Shown: one piece after another, positions 37,110 through 46,441 of the stretch
How positions within the stretch are numbered: position 1 is the first letter of the stretch
Layout of the letters: each line of letters begins with the position of its first letter
Origin: Martinezella calliandrae
GTDB lineage: Bacteria; Pseudomonadota; Alphaproteobacteria; Rhizobiales; Rhizobiaceae
Direction of reading: 5' to 3'
Assembly (NCBI RefSeq): GCF_030272695.1
Contig: NZ_JARFYN010000014.1
Span: forward strand, 1 to 64,000
Length of the DNA: 64,000 nt
Program-made: the position numbers and the translations under genes
Notes under the pieces: model-generated
Told to the model about the DNA's origin: nothing
Databases searched by the model: none
Seen by the model: the letters and a program-made list of their open reading frames with translations, nothing else

Positions 37110-38732
37110 TTAACTCCGTAGGCCCGGAGCCTCATGGCCGGTGCGTGCTACATATTCGGTATAGCCGCCGCCATATTGGTGAATGCCCTCTGGCGTTAAT
37201 TCCAGCACGCGGTTGGACAACGCCGCCAGGAAATGCCGGTCGTGCGAAACGAATAGCATGGTGCCGTCATATTGCGACAGAGCCTGGATGAGCATTTCCT
37301 TCGTGTCGAGGTCCAGGTGGTTCGTGGGCTCGTCCAGCACAAGGAGATTCGGTGGGTTGAAGAGCATCATCGCCATTACCAGCCGCGCCTTCTCGCCGCC
37401 CGACAGCACCCGGCACTTCTTCTCGACGTCTTCGCCGGAGAAACCGAAGCACCCCGAAAGCGCGCGCAATGAGCCTTGCCCCGCCTGAGGGAACTCGTGT
37501 TCGAGCTGCTGGAAGACGGTGCGCTCGCCGTCCAGCAAATCCATGGCGTGCTGGGCGAAATACCCCATTTTGACGCTGGCGCCGAGGCTAACACTGCCAT
37601 CGTCCGGCTGCGTCGAGCCCGCGACCAGCTTCAGAAGGGTGGACTTGCCTGCACCGTTGATGCCCATAATGCACCAACGCTCCCTACGCCGCACCATGAA
37701 GTCGAGCCCTTCATAAATGACGCGACTGCCGTATTTCTTGTGAACGCTCTTCAGGCTGACTACGTCTTCGCCCGAGCGCGGCGCCGGCTGGAATTCGAAG
37801 GCGACCGTCTGACGACGTTTCGGCGGTTCCACCCGGTCGATCTTTTCCAGCTTCTTCACGCGGCTCTGCACCTGCGAGGCATGCGAGGCGCGCGCCTTGA
37901 AGCGTTCGATGAATTTGATTTCCTTGGCAAGCATCGCCTGCTGCCGCTCGAACTGGGCCTGCTGCTGCTTTTCGTTTTGCGCCCGCTGCTGCTCGTAGAA
38001 TGCATAATCGCCCGAATAGCTGTTCAATGAACCGCCGTCGATCTCGATGATCTTGGTGACGATGCGGTTCATGAACTCACGGTCGTGCGAGGTCATCAGC
38101 AATGCGCCCTCGTAGCCCTTCAGAAATTCTTCCAGCCAGATGAGGCTTTCCAGATCGAGATGGTTGCTCGGCTCGTCGAGAAGCATGACGTCGGGGCGCA
38201 TGAGGAGAATACGGGCGAGCGCGACGCGCATCTTCCACCCGCCCGACAGCGCGCCGACGTCGCCGTCCATCATCTCCTGGCTGAAGCTCAGGCCAGCCAG
38301 GACCTCGCGGGCGCGTCCTTCGAGCGCATAGCCGTCCAGCTCCTCGTAACGCGCCTGCACTTCGCCGTAGCGTTCTATGATCTTGTCCATGTCGTCGGCC
38401 TGGTCGGGATCGACCATGGCCGCTTCGAGCTCTCGTAGTTGGGCGGCAACGACACTCACAGGTCCGGCGCCCTCCATGACCTCGGAGACGGCGCTTCGGC
38501 CTTCCATCTCGCCGACATCCTGGTTGAAGTAGCCGATGGTGACGCCCTTATCGATGGACACTTGCCCTTCATCGGGCTGCTCTTGTCCCGTGATCATCCG
38601 GAAAAGCGTCGTCTTGCCGGCCCCATTTGGACCGACGAGCCCGACGCTTTCGCCTCTGTTGAGCGCCGCGGACGCCTCGATGAAAAGGATACGGTGGCTG
38701 TTCTGCTTGCTGATATTTTCAATACGAATCAT
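37110..38732 (-). CDS. ABC-F family ATP-binding protein
   Basis: The 540-residue soluble protein has two ABC ATPase domains. Walker A motifs GPNGAGKTT (about residue 34) and GINGAGKST (about 357), signatures LSGGW and LSGGE, and Walker B regions LLDEPSNHLDLESL and VLDEPTNHLDLDTK are present; a charged linker (about 240-320) joins them. ABC-F proteins act on the ribosome (EttA, Uup, YbiT types) rather than in transport. There are no TM segments. It is convergent with the OmpA-domain gene, 36 bp away. Confidence 0.92.
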   Translation of the reverse strand: MIRIENISKQNSHRILFIEASAALNRGESVGLVGPNGAGKTTLFRMITGQEQPDEGQVSIDKGVTIGYFNQDVGEMEGRSAVSEVMEGAGPVSVVAAQLRELEAAMVDPDQADDMDKIIERYGEVQARYEELDGYALEGRAREVLAGLSFSQEMMDGDVGALSGGWKMRVALARILLMRPDVMLLDEPSNHLDLESLIWLEEFLKGYEGALLMTSHDREFMNRIVTKIIEIDGGSLNSYSGDYAFYEQQRAQNEKQQQAQFERQQAMLAKEIKFIERFKARASHASQVQSRVKKLEKIDRVEPPKRRQTVAFEFQPAPRSGEDVVSLKSVHKKYGSRVIYEGLDFMVRRRERWCIMGINGAGKSTLLKLVAGSTQPDDGSVSLGASVKMGYFAQHAMDLLDGERTVFQQLEHEFPQAGQGSLRALSGCFGFSGEDVEKKCRVLSGGEKARLVMAMMLFNPPNLLVLDEPTNHLDLDTKEMLIQALSQYDGTMLFVSHDRHFLAALSNRVLELTPEGIHQYGGGYTEYVARTGHEAPGLRS

Positions 38733-39012
38733 GTTTTTTTACGCGGGCCCGAAAAGTTTCGAGGCCCTTATGCCATGTGTCGCAAGCGCTGTCGCAGCTT
38801 TTCAGCCGTATTTCCCGCTGAAAATCGTCGTCGATACCGACATCTCCGATCCTATGTAACAAACGCTAGTGTCAGCTTTCCGCCCAAAGGAGGCATTCGC
38901 CTTAGGCGTTCAGAGCTGGTTCATAACGATCTTCACCTAGACTTGCGATCCGTATTGTCTCCAGGCCAAGCCCGCAAAGCGAGATCGACCAAGCGCTTCA
39001 GTTTCTCCGTAC

Positions 39013-39570
39013 ATGCTCCACAGTCTTTGGGAACAGTTCAAGGCAGCCGCAATTGCCGCCACTGGCGAACCTTCCCTGGATATACTTGTCAATAATGCAG
39101 GCATTGCGCCTGCGGCCTCCTTGATGGAAACAAGTGAATCTGTGTTCGATGAGATCATGGCCGTCAACATAAAGGCGCCTTTCTTTCTCATTCAGGCGGC
39201 TGCCGATCATATTCGCGATAACGGACGTATCATCAACATCTCAATGGGCTACACGCGCGTCGCGGCCCCGACTCATCCAGCCTATGCTGCATCGAAGGGC
39301 GCGGTCGAAACTCTGATCTTGGCGCTCGCGCCTGAATTTGGTCGCCGCGGCATCACGGTGAACACTGTCATGCCCGGCGTTACCGACACCGCAATGAACG
39401 CATCGTAGCTCACAATCCCGGAAGCGCGGGCTCAAGCGGAAGCACTTTCGGTGTTCGCGCGCGTCGGCCAACCGAATGATGTTGCCGACATCATAGCCTT
39501 CCTGGCCTCTAATGAGGCGCGCTGGACGACGGGACAAGTGATCGACGCAACCGGAGGAGCTCGTCTGTAG
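39013..39570 (+). pseudogene. Short-chain dehydrogenase/reductase remnant
   Basis: The frame contains SDR motifs LDILVNNAGIAPAAS, the Tyr-x3-Lys pair in YAASKGAVETL and GRRGITVNTVMPGVTDT, and then a TAG stop at 39406-39408. After the stop the same frame continues with a good SDR C-terminus (VGQPNDVADIIAFLASNEAR, then TTGQVIDATGG) to 39570. The N-terminal Rossmann TGxxxGIG region is missing. The gene is thus both 5'-truncated and interrupted by a nonsense codon. Confidence 0.85.
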
Positions 39571-39821
39571 CTTGGGTCAGCGGTAGTGAAGCACCTGTGA
39601 GAGCGAGCGCGTCAGTCGCTTGTTGCGAACCAAACAGGCGGCGTCTACGGAGATGGATTCAAAATCACAGTATAGCTACTGTTGACGCGAAGGCGCCATG
39701 GGGGAGAACCTACGATTGGTGGCAGTTGCTGCCAAATTCCGGATATCTGAGCCTTGGCCCATCTCGTTGGGAGCTTAAGAAGAGGTTGCGGAGAAAGCCG
39801 TTACCCCCGTCCGGCCGCCAC

Positions 39822-42092
39822 TTATCGTGCGCTGAACACGCCTTTCCACCTCAGCAGTCGCATTGCATTCGCGGTGACTAGCACGGTAGCGCCGGTATCG
39901 GCCAGGATCGCCGGCCAAAGGCCGGTGATGCCTGCGATCGTGGTCACCAGGAACACCGCTTTCAGGCCAAGCGCCATGCTGACGTTCTGGCGGATGTTGT
40001 TCATCGTCGTTCGGGACAGGACGACCATGTTGGCGACATCGATCACGCGTCCGTGGAGAGCCGCCGCATCCGCCGTTTCCAGCGCCACGTCAGTGCCACC
40101 GCCCATGGCAATGCCGACGTCGGCGGCCGCCAGCGCGGGCGCGTCGTTAATTCCATCGCCGACCTTGGCGACTATCTGCTTTTGCGCCTGCAATTCGCGC
40201 ACGATGCGCTGCTTGTCCTCCGGCAGGAGCTGCGCGCGCGGCTTAATGCCGAGACCCTTCGCAATGGTATCGGCCGTGCGGGCGTTGTCGCCGGTTAGCA
40301 TGACGGAACCGACACCAGCCTTCCGCAGCGCCTCGATCCCGGCGCGTGCATCGGTACGGGGCTCGTCGCGCATGGCGATAAGGCCGGCGAGCTTACCCTC
40401 GATCACAAGCACGGAGACGCTTTTGCCCTCGTCGTTCATCGCCTCGATCCGGGCATCCTGTTCGGAAGAGGACGGTTCGATTTCCCGCGCCGCCTGCGGG
40501 GAGAGAAGCGACATGGTCTCGCCACCAACCCGTCCGTTGACGCCCTTGCCCGGCAAGGCCCTGGCTTCGGTCGCAGGCGGCATCGGAACACGATCGGCTT
40601 TCGCCCGTTCCAGGATCGCGACGGCAAGCGGATGGCTCGAACCGTTTTCCAGCGCGGCCGCTCGTGACAGTACCTGGGCCTCGGAGTAGCCGAAGCCAAC
40701 GATATCCGTCACTCTCGGCTTACCTTCTGTCAATGTCCCGGTCTTGTCGAACGCGACAGTCGTCACTTTGCCCATGGTTTCCAGAACGGCGCCGCCCTTC
40801 AGCAACAGACCGCTGCGAGCACCGGCGGACAGAGCCGCCGCGATGGCCGCGGGGGTTGAGATCACCAGGGCGCACGGGCAGCCGATGAGCAGGATGGCCA
40901 GACCCTTGTATATCCATTCCAGCCAGCTTGCCCCTGTCGCGAGCGGCGGCGTCACCGCGACGAGGGTTGCGACGACGACAACGCCCGGCGTGTAGTAGCG
41001 CGAGAAACGGTCGATGAAACGTTCCGTCGCAGCTTTGGATTCCCGCGCCTCCTCGACAAGCTTAACCACACGGGCAATCGTGTTGTCGGCCGCAGCGGCG
41101 GTGACATTGACGCGCAACACGGCGTCGGTGTTGATGGTGCCGGCAAAGACCTTGGCATCCACGTTCTTGCGCACGGGTGTGCTCTCGCCGGTGACTGGCG
41201 CCTCGTCGATGGAGCTCTCGCCTTCGACGATCACACCGTCTGCGGCGATGCGGTCACCAGGACGCACAAGAATAACCGCACCTACGCCTAGGCTCTCGGC
41301 CTGGACTTCGCGGGTCTGGCCATTCTCCTCCACCAGCGCGGTCTTCGGAACCAGGGTCATAAGCGACTGGATGCTCGCCCGCGCCTTTCCGGCAGCGACG
41401 GCTTCCAACAGCTCGCCGACGAGGAAGAGAAAGACAACTGTCGCCGCCTCTTCGCCCGCATTGATGATGACCGCGCCCACGGCGGCGATTGTCATCAGCG
41501 TCTCGATGGAGAACGGCGTGCCCGCCAATGCCGCCATGACGGCGCGCTGCGCGATCGGCACGAGACCGACTAGCATGGCGACGATGAAGGCATAAGGTGC
41601 GATCGAGGGCACGAGATGGCCGGCGGCATAGGCGGCGACCATTGCTGCGCCCGACATGATCGTCAGCCGGCCTTTCTTGCTGGCCCACCAAGGGCCATTT
41701 ATGGGCGCACGGTCATGACCGTGCAGCCCCTCGATTTCTTTTTCGGTATGCTGGTGATGATCATGATGGGCATGATCGTGCGTCGAATGATCGTGGGCGC
41801 TATGATCGTGATAGTGCTCATGACGATAATCGCCGTGCCGATGTTCGGTGGGCGTCGGCTCAGTCTTGCCGGCCAGCGGTGCTACGGAGTAGCCGAGGCC
41901 GATCACCCTCTTTTCGATCGCCGTGAGGCTGCTGGTAGTCTCGTCATGGTGCACGGTCATAGTTCCGGCCGTTACCGAAACGGACACATCTTCGACGCCT
42001 GGCATGCGCCTCACGGCCGTATCGATCTTGGCCGCGCATGACGCGCAATCCATGCCGCCAACTCGATATCGCGTCTGTGTCGCCGCTGCCAT
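39822..42092 (-). CDS. Heavy-metal P1B-type ATPase (Zn/Cd/Pb type) with His-rich linker
   Basis: The 756-residue exporter has an N-terminal heavy-metal-associated domain (GMDCASC, residues 13-19), then a linker at about residues 85-125 very rich in His and Asp, then about eight TM segments. The CPC metal site is in IGCPCALVISTPAA, the phosphorylation site is AFDKTGTLTEGK, GSSHPLA is the HP motif, and GDGINDAPALA is the hinge. CPC with these features suggests Zn2+/Cd2+/Pb2+ efflux. The frame opens at 42110, but AAGGAAACGG stands before the ATG at 42092. It is divergent from a MerR regulator with a matching operator. Confidence 0.92.
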   Translation of the reverse strand: MAAATQTRYRVGGMDCASCAAKIDTAVRRMPGVEDVSVSVTAGTMTVHHDETTSSLTAIEKRVIGLGYSVAPLAGKTEPTPTEHRHGDYRHEHYHDHSAHDHSTHDHAHHDHHQHTEKEIEGLHGHDRAPINGPWWASKKGRLTIMSGAAMVAAYAAGHLVPSIAPYAFIVAMLVGLVPIAQRAVMAALAGTPFSIETLMTIAAVGAVIINAGEEAATVVFLFLVGELLEAVAAGKARASIQSLMTLVPKTALVEENGQTREVQAESLGVGAVILVRPGDRIAADGVIVEGESSIDEAPVTGESTPVRKNVDAKVFAGTINTDAVLRVNVTAAAADNTIARVVKLVEEARESKAATERFIDRFSRYYTPGVVVVATLVAVTPPLATGASWLEWIYKGLAILLIGCPCALVISTPAAIAAALSAGARSGLLLKGGAVLETMGKVTTVAFDKTGTLTEGKPRVTDIVGFGYSEAQVLSRAAALENGSSHPLAVAILERAKADRVPMPPATEARALPGKGVNGRVGGETMSLLSPQAAREIEPSSSEQDARIEAMNDEGKSVSVLVIEGKLAGLIAMRDEPRTDARAGIEALRKAGVGSVMLTGDNARTADTIAKGLGIKPRAQLLPEDKQRIVRELQAQKQIVAKVGDGINDAPALAAADVGIAMGGGTDVALETADAAALHGRVIDVANMVVLSRTTMNNIRQNVSMALGLKAVFLVTTIAGITGLWPAILADTGATVLVTANAMRLLRWKGVFSAR

Positions 42093-42122
42093 GATCCGTT
42101 TCCTTGTCAAACCGAGGCATCT

Positions 42123-42153
42123 TCCCTACATCCTCTAGCGACTAGAGGTGCAA
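42123..42153 (-). promoter_or_regulatory. MerR-type promoter/operator of the metal ATPase
   Basis: On the minus strand TTGCAC (-35, 42153-42148) and TAGGGA (-10, 42128-42123) are 19 bp apart, the overlong spacing used by MerR activators. Between them lies the perfect dyad CCTCTAG-TCG-CTAGAGG (42132-42148). The spacing and dyad fit ZntR/CadR/PbrR-type control of the ATPase gene. Confidence 0.8.
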
Positions 42154-42163
42154 GAGGATAATC

Positions 42164-42586
42164 ATGAAAAAGATCACGATTGGCGAAGCGGCGCGGCGAA
42201 GCGGCGTGAAAGTGCCGACGATCCGCTATTATGAGAGTATTGGGCTTCTGGCAGAACCGGAGCGCAGCGAGGGCAATCAGCGCTCCTACGAGCCGTCGCA
42301 TCTACACCGGCTGGCTTTCATACGTCATGCCCGCGAACTCGGCTTCGAAGTCGAGGCGATTCGCACGCTTCTGGCTCTGCAGGACGATCCCAATCAATCG
42401 TGTGCCTCCGCCGACGCGATAGCCAAGGCGCGGCTGATCGAAGTCGAGCAGCGAATTCGCAGCCTGACGGCACTAAGGACCGAATTGGAGGTGATGGTCG
42501 AAGGTTGCGGTCATGGCCGTGTCGACCGATGCCGGGTGATCGAGGTCCTCGCCGATCACGGGCAGTGCATGCATCCGCACCATTGA
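42164..42586 (+). CDS. MerR-family metal-responsive regulator (CadR/ZntR/PbrR-like)
   Basis: The 140-residue protein has the MerR helix-turn-helix (MKKITIGEAARRSGVKVPTI, then RYYESIGLL), a dimerisation helix (about 80-115) and C-terminal metal ligands: Cys in QSCASAD (about residue 79), and CGHGRVDRC plus GQCMHPHH near the end. The cysteine and histidine placement fits divalent soft-metal sensors. It is divergent from the ATPase gene and shares its promoter region, so it should activate the pump when metal is bound. Confidence 0.9.
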   Translation: MKKITIGEAARRSGVKVPTIRYYESIGLLAEPERSEGNQRSYEPSHLHRLAFIRHARELGFEVEAIRTLLALQDDPNQSCASADAIAKARLIEVEQRIRSLTALRTELEVMVEGCGHGRVDRCRVIEVLADHGQCMHPHH

Positions 42587-42647
42587 TCCAACGCCGCCTG
42601 GCCGCGCCTCTTCTAACAGCCGATGAGAGGCTTCTCACCGCCGATGA

Positions 42648-43126
42648 CTACCGCCTCATTTGGGCGGTGGCCAATCCGGGAGCGACGTGATGGCCGAACT
42701 TTGGCGCGGCCTCGCGGAGATGCTCGATCTCCTCCGGCATCGGTGGTCCGGCGACTTCGTCCGGCTGAAGCTCGTGGCCATCTAGCTCCAGAAACCGGTC
42801 GAATAGAGCAGGGGTCCCGATCAAGACGTATTTGCTGGGATTGCTGCACGTGTTCATAAGCTGGTGCGGAATGCAATGCCGCGCGGCAGGAAGATGCCGT
42901 CGCCGGCAGCCAGGCGCCAAGGCTTGCCGTCGAGCACCGCGGTCATCTCGCCTTCGATGATGTAGACTGTCTCGTCGTCCTTGGCGTGGACTTCGATCGG
43001 CGTCCTTGTGTTTCCGCTGCTTTTATTCTCCAAGAGGCAAAATTGCCCTGCGGTTTGCCCTCCGAATGACAGGCATTTCATGACGACGCCTGCAAGAACG
43101 AAATCCTTGCTGTCGATCTCACTCAT
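42648..43126 (-). pseudogene. Cupin-domain protein gene with a frameshift
   Basis: From the ATG at 43126 the first frame gives a cupin domain of 90 residues (KSSGNTRTPIEVHAKDDETV, then YIIEGEMTAVLDGKPW and AGDGIFLPRGIAFR) and then stops at 42854. The next frame continues a plausible cupin C-terminus (HQLMNTCSNPSKYVLIGTPA, then LFDRFLELDG and PPMPEEIEHLREAAPKFG) to 42648. A one-base deletion at about 42865-42872 would explain this. The intact protein would be a roughly 158-residue quercetinase-like cupin. A sequencing error would also explain the break. Confidence 0.7.
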
Positions 43127-43312
43127 TGCCGCTTCCTTTTTGCGGATTGTGGAAGGCAAAGGATGCGGAGATAACGCGCTAGAACGGCCAAGGTGCCGCT
43201 CCCCAGGTTTTCCGAGCTGTCCGAGGATGAGCTCGCCTGGCTGGAAGGCCACGATCGACTGCGCATCATGATCATGGCGGGACGGATGTTCTCGCCGACC
43301 CAGAACCCGAAC

Positions 43313-44539
43313 TCACATGAGATGCAGCAGAGTACCGGCTGCCGCGAGCAGGACGACGACCACCCATGGCGGTGCCTTCCAGACGGTGAGGAGGACGAAG
43401 CCGATCAACGCCAACGCGAAATCGTAAGGATTGAGGATGGCGCTCGTCCAGACCGGGCTATAAAGCGCGGCCCCGAGAATGCCAACGACTGCCGCATTCG
43501 CGCCTCGCATCGCTGCCTGCGCCAGGGGACGTTTGCGGAAGCTGTCCCAGAAGGGCAGGGCGCCGATGAGCAGCAAGAAACCGGGCAGGAAGATACCGAC
43601 GAGGCAGATGGCGGCGCCAAGGATGCCGTTCGGGGTTGGTCCCATGACAGCACCGAGATAGGCGGCGAAGGTGAAGAGCGGTCCGGGAACCGCTTGGGCC
43701 GCGCCATAGCCGGCAAGGAAGGCGTCGTTCGTCACCCAGCCGGGTTTGACGACCTCCGCCTGAAGCAACGGCAGCACGACGTGTCCGCCCCCGAAGACGA
43801 GAGAGCCGGAGCGGTAGAAGGCGTCGAACATCGACAAGCCCTGGGATGCCGTCGCAGAGGCAATGATCGGCAAAAGGCCAAGCAACAGGAAGAATGCGGC
43901 AAGGCTTGTTATGCCGACGTGGCGCGAAACGCGGAAGGCAAAGTACGTGGAGTTCGTGACGGAACCGCTGCGGGACAGAATGAAGCCGCTGAGCGAGCCA
44001 AATGCGATAGCCGCGACCTGTCCGACCGATCCCGGAGCAAAGACGACGATAAGGACTGCTAAGAGCGCAATACTCGCACGTTCCCGGTCCGGGGTCAGGT
44101 TCCTCGCCATGCCCCATACTGCCCGTGCGACCACGGCGACGGCAACGATCTTCAGCCCATGCAGCAGACCCGCTCCGATGGGGCCGTCGAACGCTGTCGC
44201 CGCCATTGCGAAGACCACCAGCAGCAGGGCGGACGGAAGGGTGAAGGCCGTCCAGGCGGCGAGGGCCCCAAGCGGCCCGCCGCGGAGAAGTCCGAGCGCG
44301 AAGCCAAGCTGGCTCGATGCCGGGCCTGGGAGAAACTGGCAGAGCGCCACAAGGTCGGCAAAGCCGTCCTCGTCAAGCCATTTGCGGCGTGCGACCAGTT
44401 CGTCCCGGAAATAGCCGAGATGGGCGATCGGCCCGCCGAAAGATGTCAGGCCGAGCTTGAGGAAGGCGGAGAAGACCTCGCCGGGCGTTCCATTTCCATG
44501 GGCGACCGCTTCTTCATGAACAGCTTCCGACGACTTCAC
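43313..44539 (-). CDS. chrA: Chromate transporter ChrA (two CHR domains)
   Basis: The 408-residue membrane protein has two homologous CHR domains: the first opens LKLGLTSFGGPIAHLGYFRD with CQFLPGPASSQLGFALGLLR, the second has SGSLVFGGGHVVLPLLQAE and GAAQAVPGPLFTFAAYLGAV. About ten to twelve TM segments can be read. CHR proteins expel chromate, coupled to ion gradients. The GTG at 44539 has the AGGGAG site upstream; an ATG at 44614 would add 25 residues without a good site. No chrB regulator is adjacent. Confidence 0.9.
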   Translation of the reverse strand: MKSSEAVHEEAVAHGNGTPGEVFSAFLKLGLTSFGGPIAHLGYFRDELVARRKWLDEDGFADLVALCQFLPGPASSQLGFALGLLRGGPLGALAAWTAFTLPSALLLVVFAMAATAFDGPIGAGLLHGLKIVAVAVVARAVWGMARNLTPDRERASIALLAVLIVVFAPGSVGQVAAIAFGSLSGFILSRSGSVTNSTYFAFRVSRHVGITSLAAFFLLLGLLPIIASATASQGLSMFDAFYRSGSLVFGGGHVVLPLLQAEVVKPGWVTNDAFLAGYGAAQAVPGPLFTFAAYLGAVMGPTPNGILGAAICLVGIFLPGFLLLIGALPFWDSFRKRPLAQAAMRGANAAVVGILGAALYSPVWTSAILNPYDFALALIGFVLLTVWKAPPWVVVVLLAAAGTLLHLM

Positions 44540-44781
44540 GAAACAGCTCCCTGGCCTTCTGATATTCCATTCACGCCCATCAACAGAGACACTCTCGAAA
44601 ATCGATATCGGCAATCGAGACTATAGGTGAAGGGTATAGGCTGCAAATTGTCCGGGGGCTGGACGACGAACGAAGCACAAGTCATGCCGCCGTCTTTGGT
44701 AGGCAATTACTCCCTTTGGTCCGTGGTGCTGACCTTGTTTGTCGAATTGAGCCGAGGGGTGGTGGAGTCTAAAATCCAAAT

Positions 44782-45189
44782 ATGAAGACTCTCCGGATCG
44801 CCATGGCTAAGAAGCTGATGATGCTGGCCGCATTTCTAGCGGTCATGGCGCTTGCCATGCACGTCCCGGACGTTCCATCCGGAGCCGGATATCATGAACT
44901 GAATGCGATAATCGCATCGGGCGCGTTGCCGGGCGTTTCAGACAATTGCGCCCAGATTGACCTGGACGCCGGCATCAAACAGAAGCCGCAGCTGACCGAC
45001 GGTCACAAACACAGTCACAAACACCATCACAGATGTTGTCGCGCCGGCTGTTCTGTCTTCGGCGCCATTAGTTCGCCGCTCGTCATTCCGGCGCCAGGCA
45101 TCGTTCGGATATTCTCTGTGCCACGGTGGCCCACGCTTTCTCCCGCCGACCCGCAAGACCTTCAGCGTCCGCCAAAACGCCTTGCCTGA
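44782..45189 (+). CDS. Small secreted His/Cys-rich protein
   Basis: The 135-residue protein starts with a hydrophobic signal-like segment (KKLMMLAAFLAVMALAMHVP, about residues 10-29) and has a central metal-binding-like stretch, HKHSHKHHHRCCRAGC, at about residues 75-90. The C-terminus is proline-rich. It lies between a chromate exporter and a methyltransferase gene, in a region with other metal-resistance genes, so a periplasmic metal-binding role is plausible but unproven. The ATG at 44803 is an alternative start. Family not recognised. Confidence 0.55.
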   Translation: MKTLRIAMAKKLMMLAAFLAVMALAMHVPDVPSGAGYHELNAIIASGALPGVSDNCAQIDLDAGIKQKPQLTDGHKHSHKHHHRCCRAGCSVFGAISSPLVIPAPGIVRIFSVPRWPTLSPADPQDLQRPPKRLA

Positions 45190-45462
45190 GACAGCCAGGC
45201 TTTTTCGGCCGTCGACAGGCGTTTCGGCAGGACCGCTTTTTCCTCCGATCGCACATGAAACCCGAAACCGGTGCTCACGTGCACCACCTCCGCAGCGGGA
45301 TTTAACCTGGCTCAGCGAGGCTGGTTTGCACAAGTTTCCAGCATACCGTCGACTGCAGGGCAAACCAGACTGGCTGATTGCGAATTCTCGTCCCCAATCC
45401 ACTCAAGTTGGTTGCCGGCCTGATCTCCATGGGAATCGGCGGCACGTTTGAAGGAGTTTTAG

Positions 45463-46377
45463 ATGCCGACCGCCATCAATGGTTTCAACACGCTTCGCCA
45501 GGCGCCACGTCGCGTTTTCCGCGCATTCTGGGAGACTATCCCGAGCCGCATACGGAGAACCCCACTGATGTTCCGCGCCGGAAGATACATCTATCGCAGG
45601 TTCAGCCGGAATAGCGAGCGTGTTCAAACGCACTACACGCAATTCATGCGGAATCCGCCCCTCTTGGCGGTCATTGGAGCACTCGCGTCGAAATATCCTG
45701 GCGAAGGCGGTATCAAGATCGCATCGATCGGATGTAGCACCGGAGCAGAACTGTATTCGGCGCTCCATGCCATCAAAAAAGAAAGAGGCGATCTGAACCT
45801 CATAGCGTGTGGAGCGGACATATCGAGCGCGGTTGTCGAGGTAGCAAAGAGAGGTGTTTACCGCCCGGATATTCCGTCGGCCGAGGGCAGTTTTTACGCG
45901 GCGGGAAGGCCAGAAGTCGAAAGTTCCGATGTGCCCTCGCTCATCGAAATCCTAGAGCCTCTCCCGGACGGATCGCTGCGCGTAAGGGACCAGCTCAGGC
46001 AAGGCGTCACTTGGCTCACGGCTGACGCCACGGACGGCAGGCTGTTGGAGCTGATCGGGCGGCAGGATTTCCTGCTCGCGAACAATTTCATGGGGCCGAT
46101 GGAGGATCCGTTGGCGGAACGGTGTCTCCGCAACATGACGAAGCTCGTTGCTCCCGGTGGGTATCTGATCGTCGACGGGATCGATCTGGACATCAAGACA
46201 AAGATTTTGAAGGCATCGGGCTTCCGGCCCGTGCTGGCGGGCCAGGACGAGATATGGGCGACTGAGGCGGCGAAGAAGGGTTGGCCGTGGCTACGTTGGG
46301 CGCGGGAGCCTCTGGATCGCAGCGAGCCCGATTGGACTTGGCGATATTCCGTCATCTTCCGCTGCGGAGATCAATAG
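45463..46377 (+). CDS. CheR-like SAM-dependent methyltransferase, orphan
   Basis: The 304-residue protein contains TQFMRNPPLLAVIGALASKY, then IASIGCSTGAELYSALHAIK (about residues 88-107) and CGADISSAVVEVAKRGVYRP. These align with the CheR pattern TxFFR, then CSTGEEPYSLA and ATDID. The later LANNFMGPMEDPLAERCLRN and APGGYLIVDGID match the rest of the SAM fold. No chemotaxis genes are near; the next gene is a flippase, so it may modify a polysaccharide-related or regulatory protein target instead. GAAGGAGTTTTAG precedes the ATG. Confidence 0.75.
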   Translation: MPTAINGFNTLRQAPRRVFRAFWETIPSRIRRTPLMFRAGRYIYRRFSRNSERVQTHYTQFMRNPPLLAVIGALASKYPGEGGIKIASIGCSTGAELYSALHAIKKERGDLNLIACGADISSAVVEVAKRGVYRPDIPSAEGSFYAAGRPEVESSDVPSLIEILEPLPDGSLRVRDQLRQGVTWLTADATDGRLLELIGRQDFLLANNFMGPMEDPLAERCLRNMTKLVAPGGYLIVDGIDLDIKTKILKASGFRPVLAGQDEIWATEAAKKGWPWLRWAREPLDRSEPDWTWRYSVIFRCGDQ

Positions 46378-46441
46378 CCACCAGTGACCGGGTCCGGCCG
46401 CTAGATCGCAGCCGACGACCCACCAATATGGATCGTGGACG

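Noticed and set aside
43192-43331. A plus-strand frame starting PLPRFSELSEDELAWLEGHD between the cupin and chrA genes
   Set aside because: The first 40 residues look protein-like, but the frame runs on into the antisense of chrA without a stop. It may be a gene remnant, but I cannot support a call.
45182-45462. An open frame in the gap before the CheR-like gene
   Set aside because: Its translation is rich in Pro, Arg and Ser with no pattern, as in random GC-rich DNA; the gap is taken as intergenic.
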